Position numbers and translations under genes: made by a program. Under the pieces are notes generated by a model. It saw only the letters and a list, made by a program, of their open reading frames with translations. It was not told the DNA's origin and did no database searches. Positions 50,973 through 59,665 of a stretch of DNA of 64,000 nt are shown here, in pieces. Within the stretch, counting starts at the first letter, position 1. Every line of letters starts with the position of its first letter. Source of the stretch: Rhodanobacter fulvus Jip2 (GTDB taxonomy: Bacteria > Pseudomonadota > Gammaproteobacteria > Xanthomonadales > Rhodanobacteraceae); assembly GCF_000264315.1 (NCBI RefSeq), contig NZ_AJXU01000030.1:31757-95756 (forward strand). Reading direction: 5' to 3'.

Positions 50973-53618
50973 TCAGTCGGGCATCACCACCGCCCGATCC
51001 ACCGAGAAACGCGCCTCGCGCGTGGCCACGCCGGTGTCGGGCTGGCCCGAACCCACGCTGACGGTGTAGTCGCCGGCCATCACCTCACGCTGGCCGTCGG
51101 CGGTGACCGCGCTGAGATCGCGTGGCGAGAGGTCGAAGCTGACGGTGCGCGTTTCGCCCGGTTTCAGCGCCACACGCTGGAAGCCGCGCAGTGCCACCTG
51201 CGGCGCCCCTGGGATCGCCGGGAAGCGCAGGTAGAGCTGCGCCACGTCGCCACCTTCGCGCTGGCCGGCGTTGGTCACCACGGTGGACACGTGCAGGCCG
51301 TTGGCGGCGCCGCCGGCTGCTGGCGTCACGTTGAGTGGCCCGTAGGTGAACTCGGTATAGCTGAGGCCGAAGCCGAACGGATAGACCGGTTCGCCTTTGA
51401 AATAGCGGTAGGTACGGCCTTCCATGCGGTAATCGCCGAACGGCGGCAGATCGGCCACGCTGCGGTAGAAAGTGAGCGGCAGGCGCCCGCCCGGATCGGT
51501 CTTGCCGCTGAGCACATTCGCGATGGCCAGGCCGCCGGACTGGCCCGGATACCACGCTTCGAGAATCGCCGCGGCGTTCTGCTTGCTCCACGCCAGGTCG
51601 ATCGGGCTGCCGTTCATGGCCACCACGATCAGTGGCTTGCCGGTGGCCCTGGCCTGCTTGAGCATGGCGATCTGGTCGGCCGGCAGGTCCAGCGTGGTCT
51701 TGTCGCCGCCGGCGAAGCCGGGCACGGTGACGCTGGTTTCCTCGGCCTCGAGGTCGGAGGTGAGGCCGACCACGGCCACCAGCACATCGGCCTGCGCCGC
51801 GGCACGATCGAGATCGGCCTCGGGCGTGGTGGAGATGCGCTTCCACGCCAGGTCGACGCCACCGGTCGCATCGACGGTGATGGGATAACGGTGGCCGCGC
51901 TCCAGCGTCACCGTCTTCATCGTCGCCAGGTCATTCCAGCGCGACTTGGTGCGGTCGATGAAGGCCGCGCCGTCGAACGCCATGGTGCCGCCGGAGCCGG
52001 ACAGGCCGAGCCGATACGTGCCGCTTTCCGTGGGCACCAGGAAGCCGGTCCACACGGTGCGGTGATGGTGGTTGACCTTGGCCAGGTCGAGATCGCGCTT
52101 GCCCACGTCGGGTTCGATGCGGCTGACCACCGGCTTGGCCTGGTAGCGGATCGCGGCAAGCTGCTTGGCCATGTCGGCGGCGTCGAACTTGGCCGGCGGC
52201 GGCGTCACCGGGTTGTAGTAGCGCGCCAGCAGCCCGGGCTTGCCATCGGGCGTTTGCAGGGCGGCGGTGGGCACGCGGTCACCATCGGTGATCGACGGAC
52301 CGAACGGCACCAGCGTGACCTGGCCCGCGGGCAGCACCTGCTGCAGCCCGTCCAGCACCGAGATTGGCGTGCCGCTGAGCGGCGACGAATAGTTGCCGCG
52401 CAACACGCGCGTGGCGTCGCCCAACGGGCCGATCACGGCTACTTTCACGCCGGCCTTGAGCGGCAGCACGCCGTCGTTCTTCAGCAGCACCAGGGTTTTT
52501 TGCGCCGCATCCAGCGCCAGCTGGCTGTTCGCCGCGCTGCCGATGGCCGACGGCGGCACCGCCGGCGCCGTGCCGGGCAGGCCGGCCAGGTCGCCCACGC
52601 GATAGCGCGCCGCGAACAGCCGCACCAGCGCGCGGTCGATGTCGGCCACCGAGATCAGCTCACGCTGCAGTGCCTCGCTGTAGCGATCCTCCAGCCCCGC
52701 GGTATCGGACAAGGTCGCACCGTTGCACTCGTTATCCACGCCCGCGCGCACGGCGGCGGCAACCGCGGTGGCGGCATCGGGCGCGTAATGGTGGTGGTCG
52801 CTGATGTCCTTCACCGCATCGCAGTCGGAAACCACGTAGCCGGTGAAACCCCACGCGCCGCGCAGGTAATGCTTCAACAGCAAGTCGTTGGCGCAGGCGG
52901 GCTGGCCGTCGATGCGGTTGTAGGCGCACATGATCGAGCCGGCCTTGGCTTCGGTGATCGCCGCGCGGAAGGCCGGCAGGTAGGTGTCGACCAGGTCGTG
53001 CCTGGAGACGAAAACGTTGGCCTCGTGGCGGGTCGATTCGGGGCCGTTGTGCACGGCGAAATGCTTGGGCGTGGCGATGACCTCGGGGCGATCCGCGTTG
53101 GGCCCCTGCATGCCCTCGACGAAGGCCACGCCCATGCGCGCGGTGAGGAACGGATCCTCGCCATAGGTTTCCTGGCCGCGGCCCCAGCGCGGGTCGCGGA
53201 AAATGTTGAGGTTGGGCGACCAGGTGTCGAGCCCGGTGCCGATGCGGCCCAGGCGCCCGGTCTGGCGCGCCAGCGTGTGCAAGCCGCGCACTTCGGTACT
53301 GATCGCCGCGGCGACGCGCTTGACCAGCGGCGCATCGAAGCTGGCGCCCAACCCGATCGGCTCGGGGAAGTTGGTGGTGGGCAAGGTGCCCAGCGCGCCG
53401 TGCAGCGATTCGGTCCACCAGTTGTAGCGCGGAATGCCCAGCCGAGGGATGGCCGGCGCGACGTTGAGCAGTTGCGGCAGCTTCTCGGCCAGCGTCATCC
53501 GCGCCACCAGCGCCTCAGCCTTCGCGGTGGCCGCGTCGGTGGTGGCGGTTTGCGCTGATAGCGGCGAGGCCAGTGCTGCCAAAACGATTACGGTCGAAAT
53601 TCCTGCCCAGATACGCAT
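50973..53618 (-). CDS. GH3 family glycosidase (xylan 1,4-beta-xylosidase/beta-glucosidase) with PA14-like insert, secreted
   Basis: This 881-residue exported enzyme has a signal peptide ending SPLSAQ (residue 23). The N-terminal GH3 barrel carries WWTESLHGALG, NIFRDPRWGRGQETYGEDPFL and KHFAVHNGPESTRH, with nucleophile D265 in GYVVSDCDAVKDI. The C-terminal GH3 sandwich is interrupted by a PA14-like module (about 470-610: GLLARYYNP, TVWTGFLVP, GTYRLGLSGSGG) and ends with a fibronectin-type domain (GQREGGDVAQLYL). SDCDAV and WWTESLHG favour beta-xylosidase over beta-glucosidase activity. It heads a minus-strand unit with GH51, 124 bases from trpE, with a repeat in the spacer. Confidence 0.92.
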   Translation of the reverse strand: MRIWAGISTVIVLAALASPLSAQTATTDAATAKAEALVARMTLAEKLPQLLNVAPAIPRLGIPRYNWWTESLHGALGTLPTTNFPEPIGLGASFDAPLVKRVAAAISTEVRGLHTLARQTGRLGRIGTGLDTWSPNLNIFRDPRWGRGQETYGEDPFLTARMGVAFVEGMQGPNADRPEVIATPKHFAVHNGPESTRHEANVFVSRHDLVDTYLPAFRAAITEAKAGSIMCAYNRIDGQPACANDLLLKHYLRGAWGFTGYVVSDCDAVKDISDHHHYAPDAATAVAAAVRAGVDNECNGATLSDTAGLEDRYSEALQRELISVADIDRALVRLFAARYRVGDLAGLPGTAPAVPPSAIGSAANSQLALDAAQKTLVLLKNDGVLPLKAGVKVAVIGPLGDATRVLRGNYSSPLSGTPISVLDGLQQVLPAGQVTLVPFGPSITDGDRVPTAALQTPDGKPGLLARYYNPVTPPPAKFDAADMAKQLAAIRYQAKPVVSRIEPDVGKRDLDLAKVNHHHRTVWTGFLVPTESGTYRLGLSGSGGTMAFDGAAFIDRTKSRWNDLATMKTVTLERGHRYPITVDATGGVDLAWKRISTTPEADLDRAAAQADVLVAVVGLTSDLEAEETSVTVPGFAGGDKTTLDLPADQIAMLKQARATGKPLIVVAMNGSPIDLAWSKQNAAAILEAWYPGQSGGLAIANVLSGKTDPGGRLPLTFYRSVADLPPFGDYRMEGRTYRYFKGEPVYPFGFGLSYTEFTYGPLNVTPAAGGAANGLHVSTVVTNAGQREGGDVAQLYLRFPAIPGAPQVALRGFQRVALKPGETRTVSFDLSPRDLSAVTADGQREVMAGDYTVSVGSGQPDTGVATREARFSVDRAVVMPD

Positions 53619-53644
53619 GTCGTGATCCCCCTCGATGATGCCGC

Positions 53645-53718
53645 GTCATTCCCGCGAAAGCGGGAATCCAGTGCCTTTCGCTCACCCAACACTGGATTCC
53701 CGCTTTCGCGGGAATGAC
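53645..53718. repeat. Inverted repeat of the CATTCCCGCGAAAGCGGGAAT type
   Basis: GTCATTCCCGC-GAAA-GCGGGAAT-CCAGTG and its mirror image are separated by 16 bases, forming nested hairpins. This is a widely dispersed repeat family in proteobacteria. It marks the junction between the glycosidase block and trpE. Confidence 0.85.
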
Positions 53719-53742
53719 GGCGTTTTAGTAAGTGCCATCCGC

Positions 53743-55218
53743 CTACAAACCCTTCGCCGCCTGCGCTACCGCACGAAACAGTGCGCGGCCCTTGCTCATG
53801 GTTTCTTCCCACTCGGCGGCGGGGTCGGAGTCGTAGACGATACCGGCGCCGGCCTGCACGTGCAGACGGCCGTCCTGGATCACCGCGGTGCGGATCGCGA
53901 TGGCGGTATCCGCATCGCCCCACCAGCCGATCCAGCCGATCGCGCCGGCGTAGATGTTGCGCTTGTACGGCTCCAGCTCCTGGATGATTTCCAGCGCGCG
54001 GATCTTCGGCGCGCCGCTCAACGTGCCGGCCGGGAACGTGGCCTTCAGCACGTCCATGTAGCTCAGCCCTGCGCGCGCCGTGCCCTGCACTTGCGACACG
54101 ATGTGCATCACGTGCGAGTAGCGCTCGATCGCGAACGAATCGCTCACTTCCACGCTGCCGGTCTCGCTGATACGGCCGATGTCGTTGCGGCCCAGGTCAA
54201 TCAGCATCACGTGCTCGGCGCGCTCCTTCGGGTCGGCCAGCAGCTCCGCTTCCAGCGCCTGATCCTCATCGTCGGTGGCGCCGCGCTTGCGCGTGCCGGC
54301 CAGCGGGCGCACCAGCACCTTGCCGTCCTTCAGCCGCGCCAGGATTTCCGGCGACGAGCCCACGATCTGGGTGGCGCCGAGGTCGACGAAATACATGTAC
54401 GGCGAGGGATTGAGCGCGCGCAACGCGCGGTAGACGTCCACCGGCCGCGCGTTGAAACCGATGCTGAGCCGCTGCGACGGCACCACCTGGAAGATGTCGC
54501 CGGCGCGGATGTATTCCTTCGCCTTCTCCACCATCGCCTCGAACGCCTCGCGGGTGAACGAGGATTTGAAATCGCCCTCGTCCAGCGCCACCGACTGCGC
54601 CAGCTGCGGGTACGACGCGCCGCCCTGGCGCAGCCGATAGACCAGCGCGTCGAGCCGGCGCTGCGCCTCGGCGTACGCCTGCGGCTGTGCGGGGTCGGCG
54701 TGCACGATCAGGTACAGCCGGCCCTTGAGGTTGTCGAACACGGCCACTTCCTCGGCCAGCATCAACAACACATCGGGCGTGCCCAGCTCGTCGGCGCGAT
54801 CCCACTGGGCCAGCCGCGGCTCGATGTAGCCGATGGTCTCGAATCCGAAATAGCCGACCAGGCCGCCGGAGAACGCGGGCAACTGCGGCAGCCGTGGCAC
54901 ATCGTATTGCGCGCGCAGCTTTTCGATTTCCGCCAACGGATCGTCCAGGTGGCGGCGCTCGGTGACCTCGCCCGAGTTCTCCACCTCCAGCTCGTGGCCG
55001 CGCAGGCGGTACACCCGTTTGGCCGGCAGGCCGATGATCGAATAGCGTCCCCAGGTGGCGCCGCCCTCGACCGACTCGAACAGGAAGGTGTACGGGCCAT
55101 CGGCCAGTTTCAGGTACACCGACAGCGGCGTGTCGAGGTCGGAAAACACCTCGCGCACCAGCGGAATGCGCGTATGCCCCTGGGCAGCCAGCGCGTCGAA
55201 CTCGTCTCGGGAAATCAC
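53743..55218 (-). CDS. trpE: Anthranilate synthase component I
   Basis: It makes anthranilate from chorismate with ammonia from TrpG. The GTG at 55218 yields 491 residues, the usual length, with the N-terminus ISRDEFDALAAQG aligned to Xanthomonas TrpE. Longer starts at 55254 and 55275 lie in or before a likely -10 box. Chorismate-binding signatures are NPSPYMYFVDLG, LAGTRKRGATDDED, LIDLGRNDIGRI and ATFPAGTLSGAPKIRALEII. The N-terminal domain has the feedback-binding region (GGATWGRYSIIG, and the LE-S motif as LFESVEGG). The rest of the trp cluster (trpGDC) lies 36 kb away, separated by catabolic genes. Confidence 0.93.
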   Translation of the reverse strand: MISRDEFDALAAQGHTRIPLVREVFSDLDTPLSVYLKLADGPYTFLFESVEGGATWGRYSIIGLPAKRVYRLRGHELEVENSGEVTERRHLDDPLAEIEKLRAQYDVPRLPQLPAFSGGLVGYFGFETIGYIEPRLAQWDRADELGTPDVLLMLAEEVAVFDNLKGRLYLIVHADPAQPQAYAEAQRRLDALVYRLRQGGASYPQLAQSVALDEGDFKSSFTREAFEAMVEKAKEYIRAGDIFQVVPSQRLSIGFNARPVDVYRALRALNPSPYMYFVDLGATQIVGSSPEILARLKDGKVLVRPLAGTRKRGATDDEDQALEAELLADPKERAEHVMLIDLGRNDIGRISETGSVEVSDSFAIERYSHVMHIVSQVQGTARAGLSYMDVLKATFPAGTLSGAPKIRALEIIQELEPYKRNIYAGAIGWIGWWGDADTAIAIRTAVIQDGRLHVQAGAGIVYDSDPAAEWEETMSKGRALFRAVAQAAKGL

Positions 55219-55252
55219 GTGGAGGATCCGGATGGCCAAACGGAGAACGGCC

Positions 55253-55258
55253 ATTGTA
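55253..55258 (-). promoter_or_regulatory. Candidate -10 box for trpE
   Basis: TACAAT lies 35 bases before the GTG start on the minus strand; no strong -35 hexamer is seen at the right distance. If used, transcription begins near 55246, which excludes the upstream ATG candidates as starts. I see no leader peptide with tandem Trp codons. Confidence 0.35.
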
Positions 55259-55289
55259 GGGGCAGTCGCAAACATCCCGCGAATCGGCT

Positions 55290-55475
55290 CTTGCTCCCTC
55301 CCCCGCGCCGCAGGGGAGGAGCCACGGCAACGCCTTGCTCCCTCCCCTGCATCGCAGGGGAGGGCTGGGGTGGGGTTCGCTCTTGATCTTCCCCGCCAGC
55401 CCGAGCAACCCCCTCACCTAAAGGACTCCCTGCGGTCGCCAAGCTCCCCCTGCATGCAGGGGGGAGCAGCAGAGC
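55290..55475. repeat. Palindromic repeat array upstream of trpE
   Basis: Repeated CTCCCTCCCC-TGC and GCAGGGGAGG arms (at 55293-55320, 55335-55360 and 55444-55471) fill most of the 297-base spacer between the sensor kinase and trpE. The centre contains GGGTTCGCTCTTGATCTTCC. The same family occurs at 60465-60571 and at the right edge of the window. Confidence 0.7.
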
Positions 55476-55515
55476 CGCCCGCTCCCACATCTTCAGGAGA
55501 GTGCCAGGCTGCTCC

Positions 55516-57561
55516 TCAAGCCAGCCGCTGCCGCGGCATGTGCCGCAACCGTAGGCTGAAAGCCACGCCGCTGCCGTCGTCCAGATTGCGCGCGCTGGCG
55601 CTGCCGCCGTGGCGCTCGGCCACCAGGCGCACCACGTACAGGCCCAGGCCCAGATGCGGTGCGTCGCCGGGGACGGCCTTGTCGCGCAGGCTCACCAGCG
55701 AGTCGAACAGGCGGCCCTGCATCGCCGCCGGCAATGGCGCGCCCTGGTTGGCCAGTTCGATCTCGGCGCCGTCGTCGAGCGGACGCAGGCTGAGGCGCAG
55801 CCAGCCGTCGGCCGGGGTAAACGACAGCGCGTTGTCGAACAATTTGTCCAGCGCCTGGGCGATCAGTTCGGGGGCGCAGTGCATGGGCAGTGGCAACTCC
55901 GGCAGCACGCAGTCGAGGCGGCGCGTGCCGGCCAATGCGCGGTAGGCATCGGCGCAACCGCGCACCACGTCGCGCAGGTCCACATCCTCGGCCTCGGCGG
56001 CGGCGATGGCGCGCTCCATGCGGCTGGCTTCGCCCATCGCACGCACCAGCGCGCCCAGCCGGGCCACACCGTCGCGGGCGCGGGCCAGGTACGGCTGTGC
56101 CTCGGTGGGGAGCTGGGCCTGCTGCTGCAATGCGTGTTCGAGGTTGTCCAATGAGGACTTCACGATGGCCAGCGGGGTGTTCAACTCGTGCGACAGCTTC
56201 GACGCCAGCGTGCGCAGGTAATCGGTGTAGCCGCCCACCACGTCGAACAGTTTCTCGAAGCTGCGCGCCAGGTCGCCGATCTCGTCGCTGGCGTCGCTCA
56301 TGGGGAAGGTGGTGCGCTGGGTTTGGCCGTCCAGCCGTCCATCGTTCAACTGCGCCCGTTCGGCCGCATTGCGCAACCGCGCCAGGCGCACGCTGAGACG
56401 GGTGGCGAAGGCCAGCAGGATGGCGCCGGCCAGCAGCAGCACGCCGACGCTGGTCAGCAACAGGCCCAGCAAAGCGCGGTTGGCCAGCAGCGGCACGGCG
56501 CGGCTGGCCTGTTCCAGCAGCAAGACGCCGTCGATCCGACCATCGCGAACGATCGGCACGGCCGCCGACAACACCACGCTGCCGCGCTCCTCGCCGGCCC
56601 GCCAGACGCTGGCGGGATGACCCGACGCCGCGGTCGCAACCTCGCCGGTCGCCAGCCGCGGCACGTCCTGCGACCACAGATCCGCATCTTCCAGCCGCGC
56701 CGCCAGCAGCGAGCGGTAGACCAGCGCGGCGAACCAGCCGGGCTGGGCATCCACGCCGGGGCGGGTATTCAGCCCACCGCTGCGCGCCAGCAACCAGCCG
56801 CCCGGCGCCAGCACGCGTGCCTGCACACGGTCCGGCGCCAGCTGCGCCAGCTCGGCCGACAGCGCCTCCGAGTAGCCCAGCAACGGTCGCACGGGAGCCG
56901 CCATGCGATCGCCGCCAAGGGCGGCGACATAGGCGCCCACGCCCAACCCGCGCAAGGGCAGCGTGGCTGGCAGGCGCAGTTCCACCCGGAAGCCGCTGCC
57001 ATCCTCCTGCCATTGCGCCGCAAGCTGGTCGGGCAAGCCGGGCACCGGTGGGTCGAGCAGTTGCGCCACGACGACACCCGGCGCCGCGCTGGCCAGCAGG
57101 TAGCGTTGTTGCCCGGCCTCGTTGGCCAGCGCCAGGATCAGGTGATCGGCGGTCAGCGCGTTCGCGTCGCCCGCATCGGCGCGGGTGCGGCGGGTGTCGC
57201 TGACCTGGGCGTACAGGTACAAACCATCGCCATCGCGCGCCAGCAGCAAACTGCCCTCGGCGCCCTGTGCCGAACCCAGCGACTGGCGCCACGGCGTCAG
57301 CGGTGCCCAGTCATCGGCGTAGCCGTCCACGGTGATCGGATTGACCGCGGTCTGCACGTACCAGCCCGCGTCCCCTTGCGCCTGCACGGCACCGGTCACC
57401 GCCAGGCTGCGCGCCACCGCCCGCGCCGACGCCAGCAAGGCCTGCGCCTGGCCTTCGCGCAGCAGCGATTCCATTTGTCGCGCGTACTGCCAGCCGGCCA
57501 CCGGCAACGCCAGCGTGCACAACGCCACCAGCAGCAGTTTGCGGCGCAGCGTCATGCGCAA
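55516..57561 (-). CDS. Sensor histidine kinase, PdsS-like (proteobacterial dedicated sortase system type)
   Basis: This 681-residue membrane kinase has TM1 at residues 7-25, a long periplasmic region (26-375), TM2 near 376-395, HAMP, and a kinase core. H458 is the phospho-acceptor in KLSHELNTPLAIVKSSLDNLE. An ATPase domain follows with ALDKLFDNALSF and GLGLYVVRLVAERHGG. The H-box and overall layout match the PdsS family, named for kinases that neighbour dedicated sortases in proteobacteria. The periplasmic region begins with a carbohydrate-binding-like stretch (VDGYADDW to LYLYAQVSDT). It is last in a unit with the response regulator and a small exported protein. No sortase is in the window. 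Confidence 0.87.
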   Translation of the reverse strand: MRMTLRRKLLLVALCTLALPVAGWQYARQMESLLREGQAQALLASARAVARSLAVTGAVQAQGDAGWYVQTAVNPITVDGYADDWAPLTPWRQSLGSAQGAEGSLLLARDGDGLYLYAQVSDTRRTRADAGDANALTADHLILALANEAGQQRYLLASAAPGVVVAQLLDPPVPGLPDQLAAQWQEDGSGFRVELRLPATLPLRGLGVGAYVAALGGDRMAAPVRPLLGYSEALSAELAQLAPDRVQARVLAPGGWLLARSGGLNTRPGVDAQPGWFAALVYRSLLAARLEDADLWSQDVPRLATGEVATAASGHPASVWRAGEERGSVVLSAAVPIVRDGRIDGVLLLEQASRAVPLLANRALLGLLLTSVGVLLLAGAILLAFATRLSVRLARLRNAAERAQLNDGRLDGQTQRTTFPMSDASDEIGDLARSFEKLFDVVGGYTDYLRTLASKLSHELNTPLAIVKSSLDNLEHALQQQAQLPTEAQPYLARARDGVARLGALVRAMGEASRMERAIAAAEAEDVDLRDVVRGCADAYRALAGTRRLDCVLPELPLPMHCAPELIAQALDKLFDNALSFTPADGWLRLSLRPLDDGAEIELANQGAPLPAAMQGRLFDSLVSLRDKAVPGDAPHLGLGLYVVRLVAERHGGSASARNLDDGSGVAFSLRLRHMPRQRLA

Positions 57562-57587
57562 GCCGCCCGCATCAACGGCATGACCGT

Positions 57588-58184
57588 TCAGCCACCACGC
57601 GGGCCAGCCGCATGCGCCGGTGCGTGCGCTTCGTGATCGCGGTGATAGCGGGAGGCCACCACCACCTGCATGAAGTCACCGAGCAGGGCGCGCCGCTGCG
57701 GGTCGTTGTCGTTCACCGTCATCGACCAGCTGAGGCGGATGCCGCTGGCCTTGCCCGGGTCGCAGAACACCAGCACATCGTCGATGTGGTCGCTGCCCTG
57801 GTAGATCGTGGCCTCGCAACTCATGGTTCGGTGCCGCACGGCGAAGCTGGACACCTTGCCGGCGGGATCGAGCTGCAGGTAGCGCTTGTGGTCGGCCTCG
57901 ATTTCCGCCGCCATCGTGGGCAGTTTCTGCGGCCACACGTTGAGCACCATCACCCGCTGCGGCTTGCCGCTCCATTCGCCCTGGTAGAGCACGGCGTCGA
58001 CGCCGATCGCGCGGGCGTACAGGCAGCAGTCGCGGGTCCAGCCCGCTGGCGTGGCCACGGCGATCGACCACGCCGGCGCCGCGCCGTCGCGGGCACCGCG
58101 CGCCAGCGTGTCATCCGCCGGCGCAGCGGCCGCGGCCGTGCCGGCGAAGAACAGCAGCGCCAGCATCATCCATGTACGTGGCAT
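57588..58184 (-). CDS. Secreted protein of unknown function between response regulator and kinase
   Basis: This 198-residue protein starts at an ATG overlapping the response-regulator stop (ATGA). It has a clear signal peptide (PRTWMMLALLFFAGTAAAAA). The mature part has four cysteines (DCCLYA, MSCEATI, VFCDPG) and no catalytic motif I can recognise. It ends in a His-rich tail (HRDHEAHAPAHAAGP). Its position between regulator and kinase genes, with coupled translation, suggests a periplasmic accessory or input protein for the two-component system. It is not a family I can name. Confidence 0.75.
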   Translation of the reverse strand: MPRTWMMLALLFFAGTAAAAAPADDTLARGARDGAAPAWSIAVATPAGWTRDCCLYARAIGVDAVLYQGEWSGKPQRVMVLNVWPQKLPTMAAEIEADHKRYLQLDPAGKVSSFAVRHRTMSCEATIYQGSDHIDDVLVFCDPGKASGIRLSWSMTVNDNDPQRRALLGDFMQVVVASRYHRDHEAHAPAHAAGPRGG

Positions 58185-58873
58185 CACGGTTTCCACCGGT
58201 AGCCGACGCCGTGCACGGTTTCGATCGCATCGAAATCGGGCGCCACCGCGATGAACTTCTTGCGGATGCGCTTGATGTGCGAGGTGATGGTGGCGTCGTC
58301 GACCACGAGCTCGGCCTCGCGCATCAACTGGTCGCGGTTCTTCACGTGGCCGGGGAAGCGGATCAGCGTGTGCACCATCCAGAACTCGGTGACGGTCAGC
58401 GGCACCTCGGCATCGTTCCAGGTGATGCGCATGCGCTCGGATTCCAGCTTCAGCGGTCCGTGCTCGATCACCGTCTCGCTGGACGCCGGTGCCTGCAGCG
58501 ACGCGATGCGCCGGAACAGTGCCGCGATGCGTGCGGCCAGCTGATGCAGGCTGGTGTCCTTGCTGAGATAGTCGTCGGCGCCCAGGCGCAAACCGGAGAT
58601 CACGTCGAAATCCGAATCGCGCGCGGTAAGGAAGATCAGCGGCAAGGTGGCCGATTTCGCCCGCAGTTCGCGGCACAGGTCGAAGCCGCCTTCAGGCTCA
58701 TCACCCAGCCCGATGTCGATGATCACCAGCTCCGGCAGCCGCATCGCGAAGGCGCTGGATGCCTCCTGGCGCGAGGCATAACCGCGGGCGTCATAGCCGA
58801 AACGGTTCAACGCCTCGACGTAGTTGGCGCGAATGGACGGCTCGTCCTCGACGATGGCAATGCTGCGACCCAT
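58184..58873 (-). CDS. Response regulator, PdsR-like (OmpR family)
   Basis: This 229-residue regulator has a receiver domain (1-125) with acidic pocket E9-D10-E11, phospho-acceptor D53 (VIIDIGLGDEPEGGFDLC) and K109-like SKDTSLHQLAARI. An OmpR-type winged helix spans 135-228 (LTVTEFWMVHTLIRFPGHVKNRDQLM, IRKKFIAV, VHGVGYRWKP). The DIGLGDE segment and LTARDSDFDVISGLRLGADDYLSKD match the PdsR family paired with PdsS-type kinases. It is first in the unit regulator, secreted protein, kinase. Targets are unknown; the adjacent small lipoprotein gene is a candidate. Confidence 0.9.
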   Translation of the reverse strand: MGRSIAIVEDEPSIRANYVEALNRFGYDARGYASRQEASSAFAMRLPELVIIDIGLGDEPEGGFDLCRELRAKSATLPLIFLTARDSDFDVISGLRLGADDYLSKDTSLHQLAARIAALFRRIASLQAPASSETVIEHGPLKLESERMRITWNDAEVPLTVTEFWMVHTLIRFPGHVKNRDQLMREAELVVDDATITSHIKRIRKKFIAVAPDFDAIETVHGVGYRWKP

Positions 58874-58988
58874 GACTTGCTCCCGTGTGGAGCGTGCAGC
58901 GTGCTATGCGCGCTGCCGCCACGCAAGGCGCGGCGGCGCGACGCCCGTGTTTTGCCATGGGCAACACCCGGGATTGCCTTGCCAGTAC

Positions 58989-59183
58989 CTACTTTGAGGG
59001 AGCCTCGACCGCCTTCAGCGCGCCGACACTGACGACCGTCCGGTCGATTTCAAACAGGCTGGCCGAACCGGTGCCGCCGGTTGTCGGGGCAGATTTTTGC
59101 TGGCCGATGCTGGCAGCGCTGGCGCATGAGGCCAGGCCCAGTGCCCCGGCGAGAATCACGCCGCCCAAACTCCTGAAATCCAT
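58989..59183 (-). CDS. Small predicted lipoprotein, 64 residues
   Basis: ATG 59183 has an excellent ribosome site, AAGGAGG, eight bases upstream. The product begins MDFRSLGGVILAGALGLASC, a signal sequence with a lipobox-like LASC, followed by about 40 polar residues (ASIGQQ to EAPSK). I do not recognise a family. It lies 115 bases upstream of the response regulator on the same strand and may be part of or controlled by that system. Confidence 0.6.
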   Translation of the reverse strand: MDFRSLGGVILAGALGLASCASAASIGQQKSAPTTGGTGSASLFEIDRTVVSVGALKAVEAPSK

Positions 59184-59335
59184 GACCACTGCCTCCTTCG
59201 ATGGACGCCGAGGGCCCCGACACCACCGCCGCCCCGGTATTGCCAGATATCCGCCGCCGAATGGCCTGTTTCGAACAGTAATCCCACCGCGCCAGCCGTT
59301 CAAATTCTCCGTGTACCCCCAACCCCGTGAACGCC

Positions 59336-59455
59336 ATGCCTGCTTCCGATCGATTGAAGGTGGACCCCAACGCCGAGCTGCGCAGCTTCGAACCCCTGCG
59401 CGTCACGCTCGCCCTCGGCGCGCTGCTGCTGGGTTTCCTGCTGGGCGCGTACTGA
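59336..59455 (+). CDS. Possible small single-helix membrane protein, 39 residues
   Basis: The short frame from ATG 59336 to TGA 59455 encodes a polar N-terminal half (PASDRLKVDPNAELRSFEP) and a hydrophobic helix (LALGALLLGFLLGAY). The composition is that of a real one-pass membrane protein. The ribosome site is weak (GTGA nine bases upstream), and no homologue is known to me. It is divergent from the small lipoprotein gene. Confidence 0.4.
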   Translation: MPASDRLKVDPNAELRSFEPLRVTLALGALLLGFLLGAY

Positions 59456-59665
59456 CGGCGACACGAACGTGTCAGCGGCGGAAACCTGAACAAATCCGCC
59501 GTGTTGGCTCGGGAACCAACGCGGTTTGCCCGGGTCAGAACAGGGGATTGGCCTCGTCATGCCATTGCCGTGGATACCGAGGCCGCCGCTGATCCCTCTC
59601 TGCAGCGACGGCACCGGTTGGCGGGTCAATCGAGTGGTGACTCACACGTCGACGATGACGTTTCT

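Noticed and set aside
55219..55515. A tryptophan attenuator or leader peptide upstream of trpE.
   Set aside because: No short frame with clustered Trp codons and no competing hairpin with a T-tract is seen; the spacer is mostly interspersed repeats.
55516..59455. A sortase gene expected next to the PdsS/PdsR pair.
   Set aside because: None of the frames in the region encodes a TLxTC-type sortase; the unknown secreted protein lacks that motif.
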